64,000 nucleotides of DNA, taken from contig NZ_VPFL01000010.1 of assembly GCF_008014345.1 (NCBI RefSeq), forward strand, positions 46,517 to 110,516, written 5' to 3'. Of the stretch, positions 20,545-29,898 are shown piece after piece; the stretch's first letter is position 1; each line of letters starts with the position of its first letter. The notes beneath the pieces were generated by a model. It saw only the letters and a list, made by a program, of their open reading frames with translations, ran no database searches and was not told the origin of the DNA. Both the position numbers and the translations under genes were made by a program. This DNA comes from Pelomicrobium methylotrophicum. GTDB lineage: Bacteria; Pseudomonadota; Gammaproteobacteria; Burkholderiales; UBA6910.

Positions 20545-21441
20545 TCACGCGGAAAAGCGCCGCCCGAGCGGCCCGTCAATCGCTGGCTGCGCGCGCCCCG
20601 GGCGACGTCCTGGCGTCACGGGCGCGTAAACGGTGCGCCCGCAAGGCTGAAACAGGTCCGCCGCATGCGTCAGGTTCTCTGCATGGCCGGCGAAAAGCAA
20701 GCCATGGGGCGCCAGCATGGGCGCGAACTTCTGCAAAATCCGGTACTGGGTGTCCTTGTCGAAGTAAATCATGACATTGCGGCAGAAAATGGCATCGAAA
20801 GGCCCGCGCACGCTCCACACCCGATCGAGCAGGTTGAGGGGAACGAAGCGGATCAAGGCCTTCAACTCGTCGCGCACCTGCATGGAGCCCGGCTGGGTCG
20901 CAGGACCTTTCACAAAAAAGCGTCGCACCCGTTCGGCGGAGAGCTTGGCCACTTGTTCCTGGGCATAAACGCCGGCCCGGCCTTTCGCCAGCGCGTGGGT
21001 GTCCACGTCTGTCGCGAGAATTGACACTGGCGGCGTGTAACTCGCAAAAACCTCCATCATCGTGATGGCCAGCGAATAGGCTTCCTCGCCGGTGGAGCAC
21101 GCCGCGCACCAGAGGCGCACTGGCCGACAGTGGGGATGGGCAGCCACGTGCCGGGCCAGGATCTCAAAGTGATGGGGCTCGCGGAAAAAAGCGGTGAGAT
21201 TGGTCGTGAGGGCGTTGATGAACGCCTCCCATTCCTGGGCGTCCCCCTGCTCAAGGAGGGCGAGATAATCGCTGAAGGCGGACAGCCCCCGAGCCCGCAG
21301 TCGCCGCGCAAGCCGGCTGTAGACCATATCTTTCTTTGCCGGGGATAAAGCGATGCCCGCCCGACGGTAGATCATGTCCCGGATGCGCTCGAAATCCCGG
21401 TCGTGGAAAACGAACTCACGCACGCCAGCAACCCTCGTCAT
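20545..21441 (-). CDS. cheR: Chemotaxis protein methyltransferase CheR
   Basis: This 298-aa SAM-dependent enzyme methylates receptor glutamates. The N-terminal helical CheR domain is followed by [19 protein letters not shown] (SAM binding) and [14 protein letters not shown], both family hallmarks. It forms a two-gene unit with cheB directly upstream of the flg genes. A sigma-28-like site lies 130 bases upstream. Confidence 0.96.
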   Translation of the reverse strand: MTRVAGVREFVFHDRDFERIRDMIYRRAGIALSPAKKDMVYSRLARRLRARGLSAFSDYLALLEQGDAQEWEAFINALTTNLTAFFREPHHFEILARHVAAHPHCRPVRLWCAACSTGEEAYSLAITMMEVFASYTPPVSILATDVDTHALAKGRAGVYAQEQVAKLSAERVRRFFVKGPATQPGSMQVRDELKALIRFVPLNLLDRVWSVRGPFDAIFCRNVMIYFDKDTQYRILQKFAPMLAPHGLLFAGHAENLTHAADLFQPCGRTVYAPVTPGRRPGRAQPAIDGPLGRRFSA

Positions 21442-21570
21442 TCATCATGGGCAGACCGCTCCTTTTATGAATGGAAATGAGTGCCGCTCGCCCGCACATA
21501 CGCCACCTCAAGGACCGCAAGCCAACGACGACGCACGCGCACCTGCCGCTTTCTGCCGCCCTCTGGCCGA

Positions 21571-21597
21571 TTAACGGCATGCCGCTGGGGAACTTAA
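21571..21597 (-). promoter_or_regulatory. Candidate sigma-28 promoter before cheR-cheB
   Basis: On the minus strand TTAAG (21597-21593) is followed by GCCGTTAA (21578-21571), with a 15-base spacer between TTAA and GCCG. The -10 element matches the other sites in the window, but the -35 reads TTAA rather than TAAA. It lies in the 287-bp divergent gap between cheR and flgA. Confidence 0.38.
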
Positions 21598-21728
21598 AGG
21601 GCCGGTGATCGGCAAGCCGGTGCCGTCAACCCGGCTAGCGTAGGGCTCGCGCCAGCGTGCCAATGCCCGGAATAGGCCATCAAACCTGCTTTTATTCCCG
21701 AGCCCCCTTCCACCGCCGCAGGGACACA

Positions 21729-22475
21729 ATGCAAGGCAGCCAAGGTATGAGGGAAACCGGGAATCGTGCCGTGAACGCGCTCCACCGGAGACGGATCGCC
21801 GGCGTCTGTTTCTTGCTCGCGGTTGCCGGGCCGGCCGCCGCCGAGCGGCTGCGCCAGGACCCCGCCGCCATCGTCGATGCGGTCCATCAGTTCGCCACTC
21901 GCGAGACCCGGCTGCTGCCCGGCCGCGTGAGCGTACAAGTGGGCGGGGTGGACGAGCGCCTGGCGCTGCCCGCCTGCGCGGCCCTGGACCCGTTCCTTCC
22001 ACCCGGCAATCGGCTGTGGGGCACGGCCACGGTGGGCGTCCGCTGCCTTGATCCCACGCCGTGGAGCATCTACGTGCCCGTCACCGTGCGCGTCGAAGGC
22101 ACCGTCCTCGTAGCTGCTCGCCCGCTGGCGGCGGGGACCCGGCTGGAGGCAGCCGACCTCGCGCCGCTCGCTGCCGACCTCACCCAGCTGCCCGCGGGCG
22201 TCATCACCGACCTGCGGGATGCCGTCGGCAAGACGGTGGCCACCGGCATTGCCGCCGGGCAGCCGCTGCGGGTGGAACAGCTGAAGCTGCCCCCGGTCGT
22301 CATGCAGGGACAGACGGTGAAAGTGGTCGCAAAGGGGCGGGGCTTCGTGGTCAGCGCCGAGGGGCGCTCCCTCTCCACCGCCGGGGAAGGACAGCTTGCC
22401 CAAGTGCGCATGGCCAACGGCCAGGTGGTCTCGGGGATTGCCCGCGCCGGGGCCGTGGTGGAGGTGGCGTACTGA
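21729..22475 (+). CDS. flgA: Flagellar P-ring assembly chaperone FlgA
   Basis: This protein of about 248 aa is a periplasmic chaperone for the P-ring protein FlgI. A signal peptide (IAGVCFLLAVAGPAAA) is followed by an SAF-type domain with the conserved DLRDAVGKTVATGIAAGQPL and a C-terminal QGQTVKVVAKGRGFVVSAEG. The ATG at 21729 has AGGG five bases upstream; 21747 (ATG) and 21771 (GTG) are alternatives. It is divergent from cheR and followed by flgM. Confidence 0.92.
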   Translation: MQGSQGMRETGNRAVNALHRRRIAGVCFLLAVAGPAAAERLRQDPAAIVDAVHQFATRETRLLPGRVSVQVGGVDERLALPACAALDPFLPPGNRLWGTATVGVRCLDPTPWSIYVPVTVRVEGTVLVAARPLAAGTRLEAADLAPLAADLTQLPAGVITDLRDAVGKTVATGIAAGQPLRVEQLKLPPVVMQGQTVKVVAKGRGFVVSAEGRSLSTAGEGQLAQVRMANGQVVSGIARAGAVVEVAY

Positions 22476-22488
22476 TGGGCAGCGGTGC

Positions 22489-22516
22489 TAAAGTTTTCCG
22501 TACCGCGTGCCGTAAC
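22489..22516 (+). promoter_or_regulatory. Sigma-28 (FliA) promoter for flgM-flgN
   Basis: TAAAGTTT begins at 22489 and GCCGTAAC lies at 22509-22516, with 16 bases between TAAA and GCCG. The site is 33 bases ahead of the flgM ATG. In enteric bacteria flgM is likewise transcribed from a FliA promoter, so the location fits. Confidence 0.65.
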
Positions 22517-22548
22517 CCAGATAGGCCCTTGGAAACCGGAAGAAAACC

Positions 22549-22860
22549 ATGAAGATCGACAATTCGGTGAAGCAGTTGCCGGGAATCGCGCCGGTCGGCG
22601 AGGGACAAGCCCGGCAAACCACGGCTGCCTCCGGGACGGCGGCGCCGGCGCGAGAATCGGACAGCGTCGAGCTCTCCCCCCTCTCCGCCCAGCTCAAGGA
22701 CATCGAGCAGCGGCTCGCCAGCGCCGAAGTCGTAGACGCCGCCAAGATCGCCGAGGTCAAGGCAGCTATCGCCGAAGGGCGGTTCAAGATCAATCCGGAG
22801 GTGATCGCCGAAAAGTTGATCGATGCCGCCCGGGAACTGCTGTCCGGCCGCCGTATCTGA
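22549..22860 (+). CDS. flgM: Anti-sigma-28 factor FlgM
   Basis: This 103-aa protein has the FlgM layout: a disordered Ala/Gly/Thr-rich N-terminus, then DSVELSPLSAQLKDIEQRL and the sigma-binding C-terminal part KIAEVKAAIAEGRFKINPEVIAEKLI (two overlapping blocks of the family). It holds FliA inactive until it is exported through the completed hook. It is preceded by its own sigma-28-like promoter. Confidence 0.95.
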   Translation: MKIDNSVKQLPGIAPVGEGQARQTTAASGTAAPARESDSVELSPLSAQLKDIEQRLASAEVVDAAKIAEVKAAIAEGRFKINPEVIAEKLIDAARELLSGRRI

Positions 22861-22873
22861 CGGGGCCACCGTG

Positions 22874-23335
22874 ATGGAGCCGGATTTCACCGCCGAACGC
22901 GAAACCCTCGCTGTCCTTGCCGAACTGCTCATCCGGGAACGGGAGGCGCTGGTGAAGGGCGATCTGGACGCGCTGGAGCCCCTCGGCGCCCAGAAAGCAG
23001 CCCTGGTCGAACGCCTCGAGCGCCTCCTCCTCAAGGGCCACCTGCGGGATGTGCTCGCCCCCGTCAGCCCGGCTGACCGTCCCGCGCGCCAGGCGCGCCT
23101 TGCCGCCTGGCTGGCCAAGCAATCGTCCACCGTCCAAGCGGCGTGGCGCGCCCTCCTCCAGGAGGCCGCCCGCCTGCAGGATCTCAACCGCCTGAACGCG
23201 TACCTGGTGGAACAGCGCCTGGCCCTCTGTCGTCAAGCCCTGGCCGTGCTGACCCCTGCCGGGGATGCCAGCGTCTACGGCGACGACGGTCTTTGGTCGA
23301 CGGCAAGCGCCACCCGCGAGCGGGCCCGCATTTAA
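22874..23335 (+). CDS. flgN: Flagellar export chaperone FlgN
   Basis: This 153-aa all-helical protein is the probable chaperone for FlgK and FlgL. Features are an N-terminal long helix with LLIREREALVKGDLDALEPL and a C-terminal LNRLNAYLVEQRLALCRQAL, which resembles the FlgN/FlgK-binding region. The start at 22874 lies 13 bp after flgM; a GTG at 22871 is an alternative. It converges with motD. Confidence 0.88.
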   Translation: MEPDFTAERETLAVLAELLIREREALVKGDLDALEPLGAQKAALVERLERLLLKGHLRDVLAPVSPADRPARQARLAAWLAKQSSTVQAAWRALLQEAARLQDLNRLNAYLVEQRLALCRQALAVLTPAGDASVYGDDGLWSTASATRERARI

Positions 23336-23390
23336 CAAGGGCCCTCTGAACAGCTCTCGCGCGGGCGCCATCCGCTTTTGTCGAAAAGCC

Positions 23391-24242
23391 TCAGCCTCCG
23401 ACAGGTGGAACCGACGCCGGCGGCCTTGGCCGGCGAACGGCCTCCTCGGCTGAGGCGTCTTCCCGGCCATTTTCGACGGGCAAGTCGCGTACTTCGTCTG
23501 CGTCGCGGGCGAGGATCATCACCGTCACGCGCCGGTTGCGCGACCGGCCTTCGGGCGTGTCGTTGCTGGCGACCGGACGATACGACGAGTAGCCCACGGC
23601 AGACAGCCGCCGGCCCTCCACGCCCTCGTCCATGAACACCCGCACCACGCTGGCGGCGCGGGCGGTGGACAGCTCCCAGTTGGAGGGAAACTCCCGGGTC
23701 GCGATCGGAACATCGTCGGTATGGCCTTCCACACGTACCAAGTGATCGTCGTCCCTGAGCACCGCCGCCACCGCCCGCAGCACCCGTTCCGAGTTGGCTT
23801 CCAACCGCGCCCGGCCCGGGGCGAAGAGCACCGCCGCGTTGATTTCCACCGCGATGCCGAGGCGCGTCTCGGTGACCCGTACCTGACGCTCCTGCACCAG
23901 CGGCTCCAGCGCCTTGAGGATGTCCCGGGCGATGACCCGCATGCGCTCCGCCTCGCGCCGGCGTTCGGCATCCTCGGCCGGGGTCGCGGGCCTTGGCATC
24001 GCCGGGGCCACGACGATCCTCCCCGCCGGCCGGGGATCGACATATACCAGGTCGCTCGAATGCACCACGTTGCGGAACGCGGACAGAAGCGATTCGGACA
24101 ACACCCGGTACTTGCCCTCGTTCACCGACGAGATGGCGTACATGACCACGAAAAAGGCGAACAGCAGCGTGATGAAGTCGGCATAGGACACCATCCAGCG
24201 CTCGTGGTTTTCGTGATCCTCGTGTCGGCGGCGGCGGGGCAT
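23391..24242 (-). CDS. motD: Flagellar motor stator protein MotD (MotB family)
   Basis: This 283-aa stator B subunit has a short charged N-terminus, one transmembrane helix with the ion-channel Asp22 (SYADFITLLFAFFVVMYA), a plug/linker, and a C-terminal OmpA-like peptidoglycan-binding domain with RVEGHTDDVPIATREFPSNW. Pairing with motC just upstream and the location downstream of fliA match the MotCD system of Pseudomonas. Confidence 0.93.
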   Translation of the reverse strand: MPRRRRHEDHENHERWMVSYADFITLLFAFFVVMYAISSVNEGKYRVLSESLLSAFRNVVHSSDLVYVDPRPAGRIVVAPAMPRPATPAEDAERRREAERMRVIARDILKALEPLVQERQVRVTETRLGIAVEINAAVLFAPGRARLEANSERVLRAVAAVLRDDDHLVRVEGHTDDVPIATREFPSNWELSTARAASVVRVFMDEGVEGRRLSAVGYSSYRPVASNDTPEGRSRNRRVTVMILARDADEVRDLPVENGREDASAEEAVRRPRPPASVPPVGG

Positions 24243-24278
24243 CGAAAGTCCAGGGTCAACTGACAGCCGTGCGTATCC

Positions 24279-25019
24279 TCACGCCAGATATCCTTCCATG
24301 CGGCCCGCTGTCAGGCGCGGATTCTCGCCGACGGCGATGCCAAGGAAGCCTTCGAGCAGCATCTCACGGGCGGTCACGTGGCGTGCGATATGGGCTTGTA
24401 GCTTGCGAGCGACGGGCAGAAAAAACAGGTTCGCGGCACCCACCCCGTAGACCGTGGCGACGAAGGCCACGGCGATGCCGGAGCCCAGCTTGGACGGGTC
24501 CGACAGGTTTTCCATCACGTGAATGAGACCCAGCACCGCGCCGAGGATGCCGATGGTGGGCGCGTAGCCGGCGGCCGCCTCCCAGATGCGGGCGGCTGCG
24601 CGCAGCCGTTCCTCGAACGCCGCGAGATCCACTTCCAACGTTTCCTTGAGCTTCTCCGGTTCTGTGCCGTCCACCAGGAGCTGCAGCCCCTTGCGTACGA
24701 AGGGGTCCTCGAGCCCCTCCAGGTACCGCTCCAGCGTGAGCAAACCCTCCTTGCGGGCAAGCTGTCCCCACTCGGTCATCTGCTCCACCAGCCTGGCGTA
24801 ATCGATGCGCGGCGGCACCACGACCCAGACAGCCATGCGCAATCCCTGGACAAAGACGGTAAACGGCGTCTGCAGCATCACCGCTCCCAGCGTGCCGCCG
24901 AAGACGATGACCGCGGCGGCGAGCTGCAGTAACGAGCTTACATGGCCGCCCTCCAACACCTGGCCGCCCAGAATGGCGGCAATGGCCACGGTGAGGCCGA
25001 TCAGGCTCAGCAGGTCCAC
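24279..25019 (-). CDS. motC: Flagellar motor stator protein MotC (MotA family)
   Basis: This 246-aa four-helix stator subunit works with MotD. The GTG at 25019 gives the typical N-terminus DLLSLIGLTVAIAAILGGQ; the longer open frame upstream runs into fliA and is ignored. The motif GYAPTIGILGAVLGLIHVM and a following helix line the ion channel. It starts 13 bp after the fliA stop. Confidence 0.94.
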   Translation of the reverse strand: MDLLSLIGLTVAIAAILGGQVLEGGHVSSLLQLAAAVIVFGGTLGAVMLQTPFTVFVQGLRMAVWVVVPPRIDYARLVEQMTEWGQLARKEGLLTLERYLEGLEDPFVRKGLQLLVDGTEPEKLKETLEVDLAAFEERLRAAARIWEAAAGYAPTIGILGAVLGLIHVMENLSDPSKLGSGIAVAFVATVYGVGAANLFFLPVARKLQAHIARHVTAREMLLEGFLGIAVGENPRLTAGRMEGYLA

Positions 25020-25032
25020 GGGCCGGACTCCG

Positions 25033-25743
25033 TCATTCGTCCCGGAGGCGGCTGCGCAAGCGGGCGATGGCCTGGGTATGCAATTGGCATACCCTGGACT
25101 CGGTGACACCCAGCACCGCACCGATTTCCTTGAGGTTCATCTCCTGCTCGTAGTACATGGCCATGACCAGCTTCTCCCGCTCCGGCAGCGCGTCGATGGC
25201 GGCCGCCAGACGTTTTCGGAAGTCCTCGTCGAGGATGCGATCGAGCACCGAGGCACCCGCATCGGCCACGTGGCGATCCAGGAAGTGACCGTTCCCGTCA
25301 TCGTCAAAGTCGTCGTAGTACACGAGTTGGGCGCCGCGCGCCTCGGTGAGCATGTCCTGATACTCGGCGAGGGAGACGCCCAGCGCTTGCGCCAGTTCCT
25401 GCTCGGTCGGCGGGCGACGCAGGCGCTGCTCCAGGTTCGCCACGGCGGCTTCGATACGCCTTAGGTTCCGGCGCACGCTGCGGGGCAGCCAATCCGCTTC
25501 CCTCAGCTCGTCCAGGATGGCACCGCGAATGCGTTGAGCAGCGTAGGTCTCGAACTGGGCACCCTGGCCCTCCTGGAAGCGGTTGATGGCGTCCAGCAGC
25601 CCGATCATGCCGGCTTGCACCAGGTCCTCCACCTGCACGCTGGCGGGCAATCGCGCCATCATGTGGTGGGCGATGCGCTTCACCAGCGGCATGTACTGTT
25701 CGATCCAGTACTCCCGGTCGCCCCATCCGGTGGCGCTGTACAT
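25033..25743 (-). CDS. fliA: RNA polymerase sigma-28 factor FliA
   Basis: This 236-aa class-3 flagellar sigma factor has region 2 VEDLVQAGMIGLLDAINRF and QGAQFETYAAQRIRGAILDE, region 3, and region 4 with EREKLVMAMYYEQEMNLKEI and a helix-turn-helix ending VCQLHTQAIARLRSRL. It directs late flagellar and chemotaxis genes and is inhibited by FlgM. It is encoded between flhG and motC. Confidence 0.97.
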   Translation of the reverse strand: MYSATGWGDREYWIEQYMPLVKRIAHHMMARLPASVQVEDLVQAGMIGLLDAINRFQEGQGAQFETYAAQRIRGAILDELREADWLPRSVRRNLRRIEAAVANLEQRLRRPPTEQELAQALGVSLAEYQDMLTEARGAQLVYYDDFDDDGNGHFLDRHVADAGASVLDRILDEDFRKRLAAAIDALPEREKLVMAMYYEQEMNLKEIGAVLGVTESRVCQLHTQAIARLRSRLRDE

Positions 25744-25752
25744 CGCGGCCTC

Positions 25753-26634
25753 CTACGCCGCCACAGGCACGAATCCCGGGCGGCTGCCCACGAGCGATTC
25801 CATCCCCATCCGGCCGCCCGCCGCGCCACTGGGGTGCCGCGTCGGTTCGAGCAGCGTCTCCGCGAGCTGCTGCACGGCTCGGGCCAATGGTGCGCCAGGC
25901 GCCGCCTCCATCACCAGGCGCTGGAGCCGGAGTGCGTGGTTGACCGTCGTGTCCGCAGGGATCCAGCCCGCGAGCGGCAGCGCAATGCCGGCGTGACGCC
26001 GCGCCACATCGGCGATATTCCGATGGATCGCCGCCGCCTGGACAGCGTCGGCGGCCTGACAGACCAGGAGCCGACAAGGAGGCAGCGCGCCACGCCAGGC
26101 AAGGCGCTTGAGGAGCCCGTAGCCGTCGGTGATGGATCGCGGATCAGGAGAGACGGCCAACAGCAGTTCTTGGGCCGGTGAGTCGGTCGGCAGCAGCACA
26201 TCGCCATGGCCGGCACCGGGGTCCACGAGCACGAAATCGGGCGCAGCGCCGAGGGCGGCAAGCCGCTCCAGCAACCAGCGCCCTCCCCGCCCGCCCGACC
26301 CCGCGAGTTGCGCGAGCCCTCGCGCAGCAGGCAGCATGTCGATGCCGCCGGGTCCCCGCACCAGCACTTGCCCGAGCGTCCGGTCACCCGCCAAGACATG
26401 GGCCAGCTCGAAGCGGGCCTTCAGCCGCAGCAGGTCGTTCAGATTGCCTGCGGCCGCATCGCCGTCGACAGCCAACACCCGCCGCCCCAGCGCCGCAAGC
26501 GCCAGCGCCAGGTTGGCCACCACCGTGGTCCTGCCGACGCCACCGCGCCCAGCGACAAGGGTCACGACCCGGGGTCCTTGACTGGCCAACAGGCGCCGCA
26601 ACCCTTCGGCCTGGTCGGCATAGCGTTCAACCAT
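25753..26634 (-). CDS. flhG: Flagellar number regulator FlhG (FleN), MinD-like
   Basis: This 293-aa ParA/MinD-family protein limits flagellar number with its partner FlhF. The N-terminal DQAEGLRRLL is the FlhF-activating helix found in FlhG proteins. The P-loop at residues 29-37 reads GRGGVGRTT: both lysines of the usual GKGGVGKT are arginine, an unusual change that may affect ATP binding. The start at 26634 overlaps the end of flhF by 8 bases. Confidence 0.9.
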   Translation of the reverse strand: MVERYADQAEGLRRLLASQGPRVVTLVAGRGGVGRTTVVANLALALAALGRRVLAVDGDAAAGNLNDLLRLKARFELAHVLAGDRTLGQVLVRGPGGIDMLPAARGLAQLAGSGGRGGRWLLERLAALGAAPDFVLVDPGAGHGDVLLPTDSPAQELLLAVSPDPRSITDGYGLLKRLAWRGALPPCRLLVCQAADAVQAAAIHRNIADVARRHAGIALPLAGWIPADTTVNHALRLQRLVMEAAPGAPLARAVQQLAETLLEPTRHPSGAAGGRMGMESLVGSRPGFVPVAA

Positions 26635-27826
26635 AGGCCACCTCCGCCCGAGCCCGGCGCGCTGCATCGAGGGACATGAGCGCCGCCAGCTCTGTCTCGC
26701 CCGGGGCGTGGGGCGAGCGCACGGCGATGCCGCTGAACGCCCTCCGCACCAGCGTCTCGGCATTGGGGAGATGCAGATCCTCCGGCACCCGCTGGCCCGA
26801 GGACACGTAGAACACCTTGAGCTTGTGCCGGATCGCCACGTCCAGGGCGGCGCCGGCAGCGATCGCCTCGTCCAGCTTGGTGAGCACGCAGCCGGCGAGG
26901 CCACCGTCCCGGTAGGCGAGGTACACGTCCTCCAGCGTGTCGCCGTGGCACGTGGCGTTGAGCAGCAGCAACCGACGCACCTCGGCGCCGCAGCCTCGCA
27001 GCATGGCCACTTGCTCCGCCACGAGGCGATCCCGCTGGCTCATGCCCACCGTGTCGATGAGGATCAGGTGCTTGTGCTGCAGATAATCGAGCACGCGCGC
27101 CAAGCTCTCCCCGTCGCGCGCGGTGTATACCTGCACGCCCAGGATCTGGCCGTAGAGCTTGAGCTGATCGTGGCCGCCGATGCGGTAGCCGTCGGTGGTC
27201 ACGAGCCCGAGCTTCTGGGCGCCGTGGCGCACGACGAACCGGGCGGCCAGCTTCGCCGTGGTGGTGGTTTTGCCCACGCCCGTCGGACCCATCAGGGCGT
27301 ACACGCCGCCCCGGTCCAGCACTTCCACCTCGTCGGCGAGCACGGCCAAGTTGTGGGCAAGCGCGGCCCGCATCCAAGCGATGGCCTGCTCCCGAGAGTA
27401 GTTCTTCGGCAGCCGCTCCAGCAGGAGCTTCGACAGCGAGGGGCTGAAGCCTGCCGCCAGCATCTCCCGCAGCGCGGCGGCCTTCACCGGATCCTGCTGG
27501 ACCACGCCGCTCCAGGCGAGGCCAGCGAGCTGATCCTCCACGATGCCGCGCAGCGTCTGGATCTCGGCGGTCAGCCTGCGCATCAGTTCTTCGGCGCCGG
27601 AAGGTTTCGCGCCGAGCGGCGCCGTTGCGCCGCCGCCCGCCGGGGAAGAGGCAGGCGCTTCTGGTGGCTGGGTGAGGGGGGCGATCTCCTCGGAGCGCAT
27701 CGCCATGATCTCGACTCCACCTTCCACGGCCCGGTTGGACAGGACCACCGCGTCCGGACCCAGCGCCTCCTTCACCTGGCGCAGGGCCTCGCGTGACGTT
27801 TTTGCGATGAATCGCGAGACCTTCAT
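26627..27826 (-). CDS. flhF: Flagellar biosynthesis GTPase FlhF
   Basis: This 399-aa SRP-type GTPase sets the site of flagellar assembly. The N-terminal basic domain begins MKVSRFIAKTSREALRQVKE; an NG domain follows with P-loop GPTGVGKTT at about 180-188, DGYRIGGHDQLKLYGQILG, and LIDTVGMSQRD. Its ATG overlaps the flhA stop by 4 bases. Confidence 0.95.
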   Translation of the reverse strand: MKVSRFIAKTSREALRQVKEALGPDAVVLSNRAVEGGVEIMAMRSEEIAPLTQPPEAPASSPAGGGATAPLGAKPSGAEELMRRLTAEIQTLRGIVEDQLAGLAWSGVVQQDPVKAAALREMLAAGFSPSLSKLLLERLPKNYSREQAIAWMRAALAHNLAVLADEVEVLDRGGVYALMGPTGVGKTTTTAKLAARFVVRHGAQKLGLVTTDGYRIGGHDQLKLYGQILGVQVYTARDGESLARVLDYLQHKHLILIDTVGMSQRDRLVAEQVAMLRGCGAEVRRLLLLNATCHGDTLEDVYLAYRDGGLAGCVLTKLDEAIAAGAALDVAIRHKLKVFYVSSGQRVPEDLHLPNAETLVRRAFSGIAVRSPHAPGETELAALMSLDAARRARAEVAYG

Positions 27827-29898
27827 GCTCTACCTCCAATGACTGCCGTGACGCGGATGGACCGCGAGTCGGGAATTTCGGCGTGGGAAAGCACCTTGAG
27901 CTGCGGCAGCGCCCGGCGCAGGAAGCGGGCAAGCAACGGCCGCAGCGGCGGCGGTGCGAGCAGCACCGGCGGATGCCCGGCCAGTTCCTGCCGCTCCAGC
28001 GCCGCCCTGGCACCGGTGAGCAACGCATCGGCCAGGCCCGGCTCGAAGCCACCCTCGGGCGCGGCGCCCTGTACCGCCTGCAGCAGGAGATTTTCCAATT
28101 CGGGATCGAGGGCGATGACCGGCAGCTCGGACGCGGAGCCGAATAGCCCCTGGACGATGGAGCGGCCGAGGGCGACGCGCACCAGCGCAGTCAGTTCCGC
28201 CGGCTCCTGCACCCGTGGCGCATGCTCGGCCAGGGTCTCCACGATGGTGCGCATGTCGCGAATGTGCAGCCCTTCCTCCAGGAGGCTTTGCAGCACCTTC
28301 TGCAGCGTGGTCAGGGGCAACAGCTTCGGCACCAGGTCCTCGATGAGCTTGGGGCTGACGCGCCCCAAGTGCTCGAGCAGCTGCTGCACCTCCTGGCGGC
28401 CCAGCAGCTCCGCGGCGTGGGTGCGGATGACCTGGTTGAAGTGGGTGGCGATGACGCTCGCCGCGTCCACTACGGTGTAGCCCTGGGCCTGGGCCTGCTC
28501 GCGCAACCCCGCCTCGATCCAGGTCGCGGGGAGCCCGAACGCCGGGTCCCGCGTCGGCGTGCCGGGCAGCGCCGGCCCATTGCGCCCCGGATCGATGGCC
28601 AGGTACATGCCTGGATGGGCCTCGCCCCGCCCCATTTCCACCCCTTTGAGCAGGATGCGGTAAGCGCCAGGCTTGAGCTCCAGGTTGTCGCGGATGTGCA
28701 CCGCCGGCGGCAGGAATCCCACCTCTTGGGCGAACTTCCTCCGCAGCGCCTTGATCCGCCGCAAGAGCTCGCCCTCCTGGCCGCGGTCCACCAGGGGGAT
28801 GAGGCGGTAGCCCACTTCCAGCCCCAGCGCATCCACCGGTGCCACGTCGTCCCAACTCGCCTCTTGGGCCTCGGGCGCCGGCGTGGCCGGCGCCGCCACG
28901 GGCTGAGGCCTTGGCCTCGCCACCACATAGGCCACCGCGCCAGCGGTGGCGGCAAGCAGGAGAAACGCCGCGTGGGGCATGCCCGGCACCAGCCCCAGCA
29001 CGCCGAGGATGACCGCGGTGAGCACGAGCGGTTGAGGGCTGCTGAAGAGCTGGCCCTTCACCTGCTGCGCGATGTCCTCGTCCGTGGAAACCCGCGACAC
29101 GACCACGCCCGCGGCAGTCGAAATCACCAGCGCCGGAATCTGAGCCACTAAGCCGTCGCCGATGGTGAGCAGGGTGTAGTTCTGCGCTGCCTGGCTGAAG
29201 TCCATGCCATGCTGCACGATGCCAACCGTCAGGCCGCCCACGATGTTGATGAGCATGATCAGGAGGCCGGCCACCGCATCGCCACGCACGAACTTGCTGG
29301 CACCGTCCATGGCGCCGTAGAAGTCCGCCTCCTGGGCGATGGCCGCTCGCCGCCGCCGCGCTTCCTCCTCGCCGATCAAGCCGGCATTCAAGTCGGCGTC
29401 GATGGCCATTTGCTTGCCGGGCATGGCATCCAGCGTGAAGCGCGCCGACACCTCGGCGATGCGCCCCGCACCCTTGGTGATCACGACGAAGTTGATGATC
29501 ACCAGGATGACGAACACGACAAAACCCACAGCATAGTTGCCGCCCACCAGGAAGTGGCCGAAAGCTTCAATGACGCGGCCCGCGGCGTCCGGCCCGGTGT
29601 GTCCTTCCAGCAGCACCACGCGGGTGGAAGCCACGTTGAGCGACAGCCGCAGAAGCGTGGTCACCAGCAGTACCGTGGGGAACACCGCGAAGTCGAGGGG
29701 CTTCACGGTGTTGAGGGCAACCAGCAGCACCATGATGGCGCACGCAATGTTGAACGTGAACAGCATGTCCAGGGCGAGAGGTGGCAGCGGAAGCACCATC
29801 ATCGCCAAGATGAGAACGATCACCACGGGTCCCGCCACGGCGCTTAAACCCGCGGTACGAAGGAAAGAAGGAAGTGTGAGCGCGGCCATCAAACTCAC
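27823..29898 (-). CDS. flhA: Flagellar export gate protein FlhA
   Basis: This 691-aa protein has about eight N-terminal transmembrane helices and a large cytoplasmic export domain. Hallmarks include TRVVLLEGHTGPDAAGRVIE, the conserved loop FVVITKGAGRIAEVSARFTL and DAMPGKQMAIDADLNAGLI. It forms the nonameric ring that accepts substrates. It overlaps flhB and flhF by 4 bases each. Confidence 0.97.
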   Translation of the reverse strand: MSLMAALTLPSFLRTAGLSAVAGPVVIVLILAMMVLPLPPLALDMLFTFNIACAIMVLLVALNTVKPLDFAVFPTVLLVTTLLRLSLNVASTRVVLLEGHTGPDAAGRVIEAFGHFLVGGNYAVGFVVFVILVIINFVVITKGAGRIAEVSARFTLDAMPGKQMAIDADLNAGLIGEEEARRRRAAIAQEADFYGAMDGASKFVRGDAVAGLLIMLINIVGGLTVGIVQHGMDFSQAAQNYTLLTIGDGLVAQIPALVISTAAGVVVSRVSTDEDIAQQVKGQLFSSPQPLVLTAVILGVLGLVPGMPHAAFLLLAATAGAVAYVVARPRPQPVAAPATPAPEAQEASWDDVAPVDALGLEVGYRLIPLVDRGQEGELLRRIKALRRKFAQEVGFLPPAVHIRDNLELKPGAYRILLKGVEMGRGEAHPGMYLAIDPGRNGPALPGTPTRDPAFGLPATWIEAGLREQAQAQGYTVVDAASVIATHFNQVIRTHAAELLGRQEVQQLLEHLGRVSPKLIEDLVPKLLPLTTLQKVLQSLLEEGLHIRDMRTIVETLAEHAPRVQEPAELTALVRVALGRSIVQGLFGSASELPVIALDPELENLLLQAVQGAAPEGGFEPGLADALLTGARAALERQELAGHPPVLLAPPPLRPLLARFLRRALPQLKVLSHAEIPDSRSIRVTAVIGGRA

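Noticed and set aside
23361..23378. Terminator between flgN and motD
   Set aside because: GCGG-N7-CCGC followed by TTTT is only a 4-bp stem; too weak to call.
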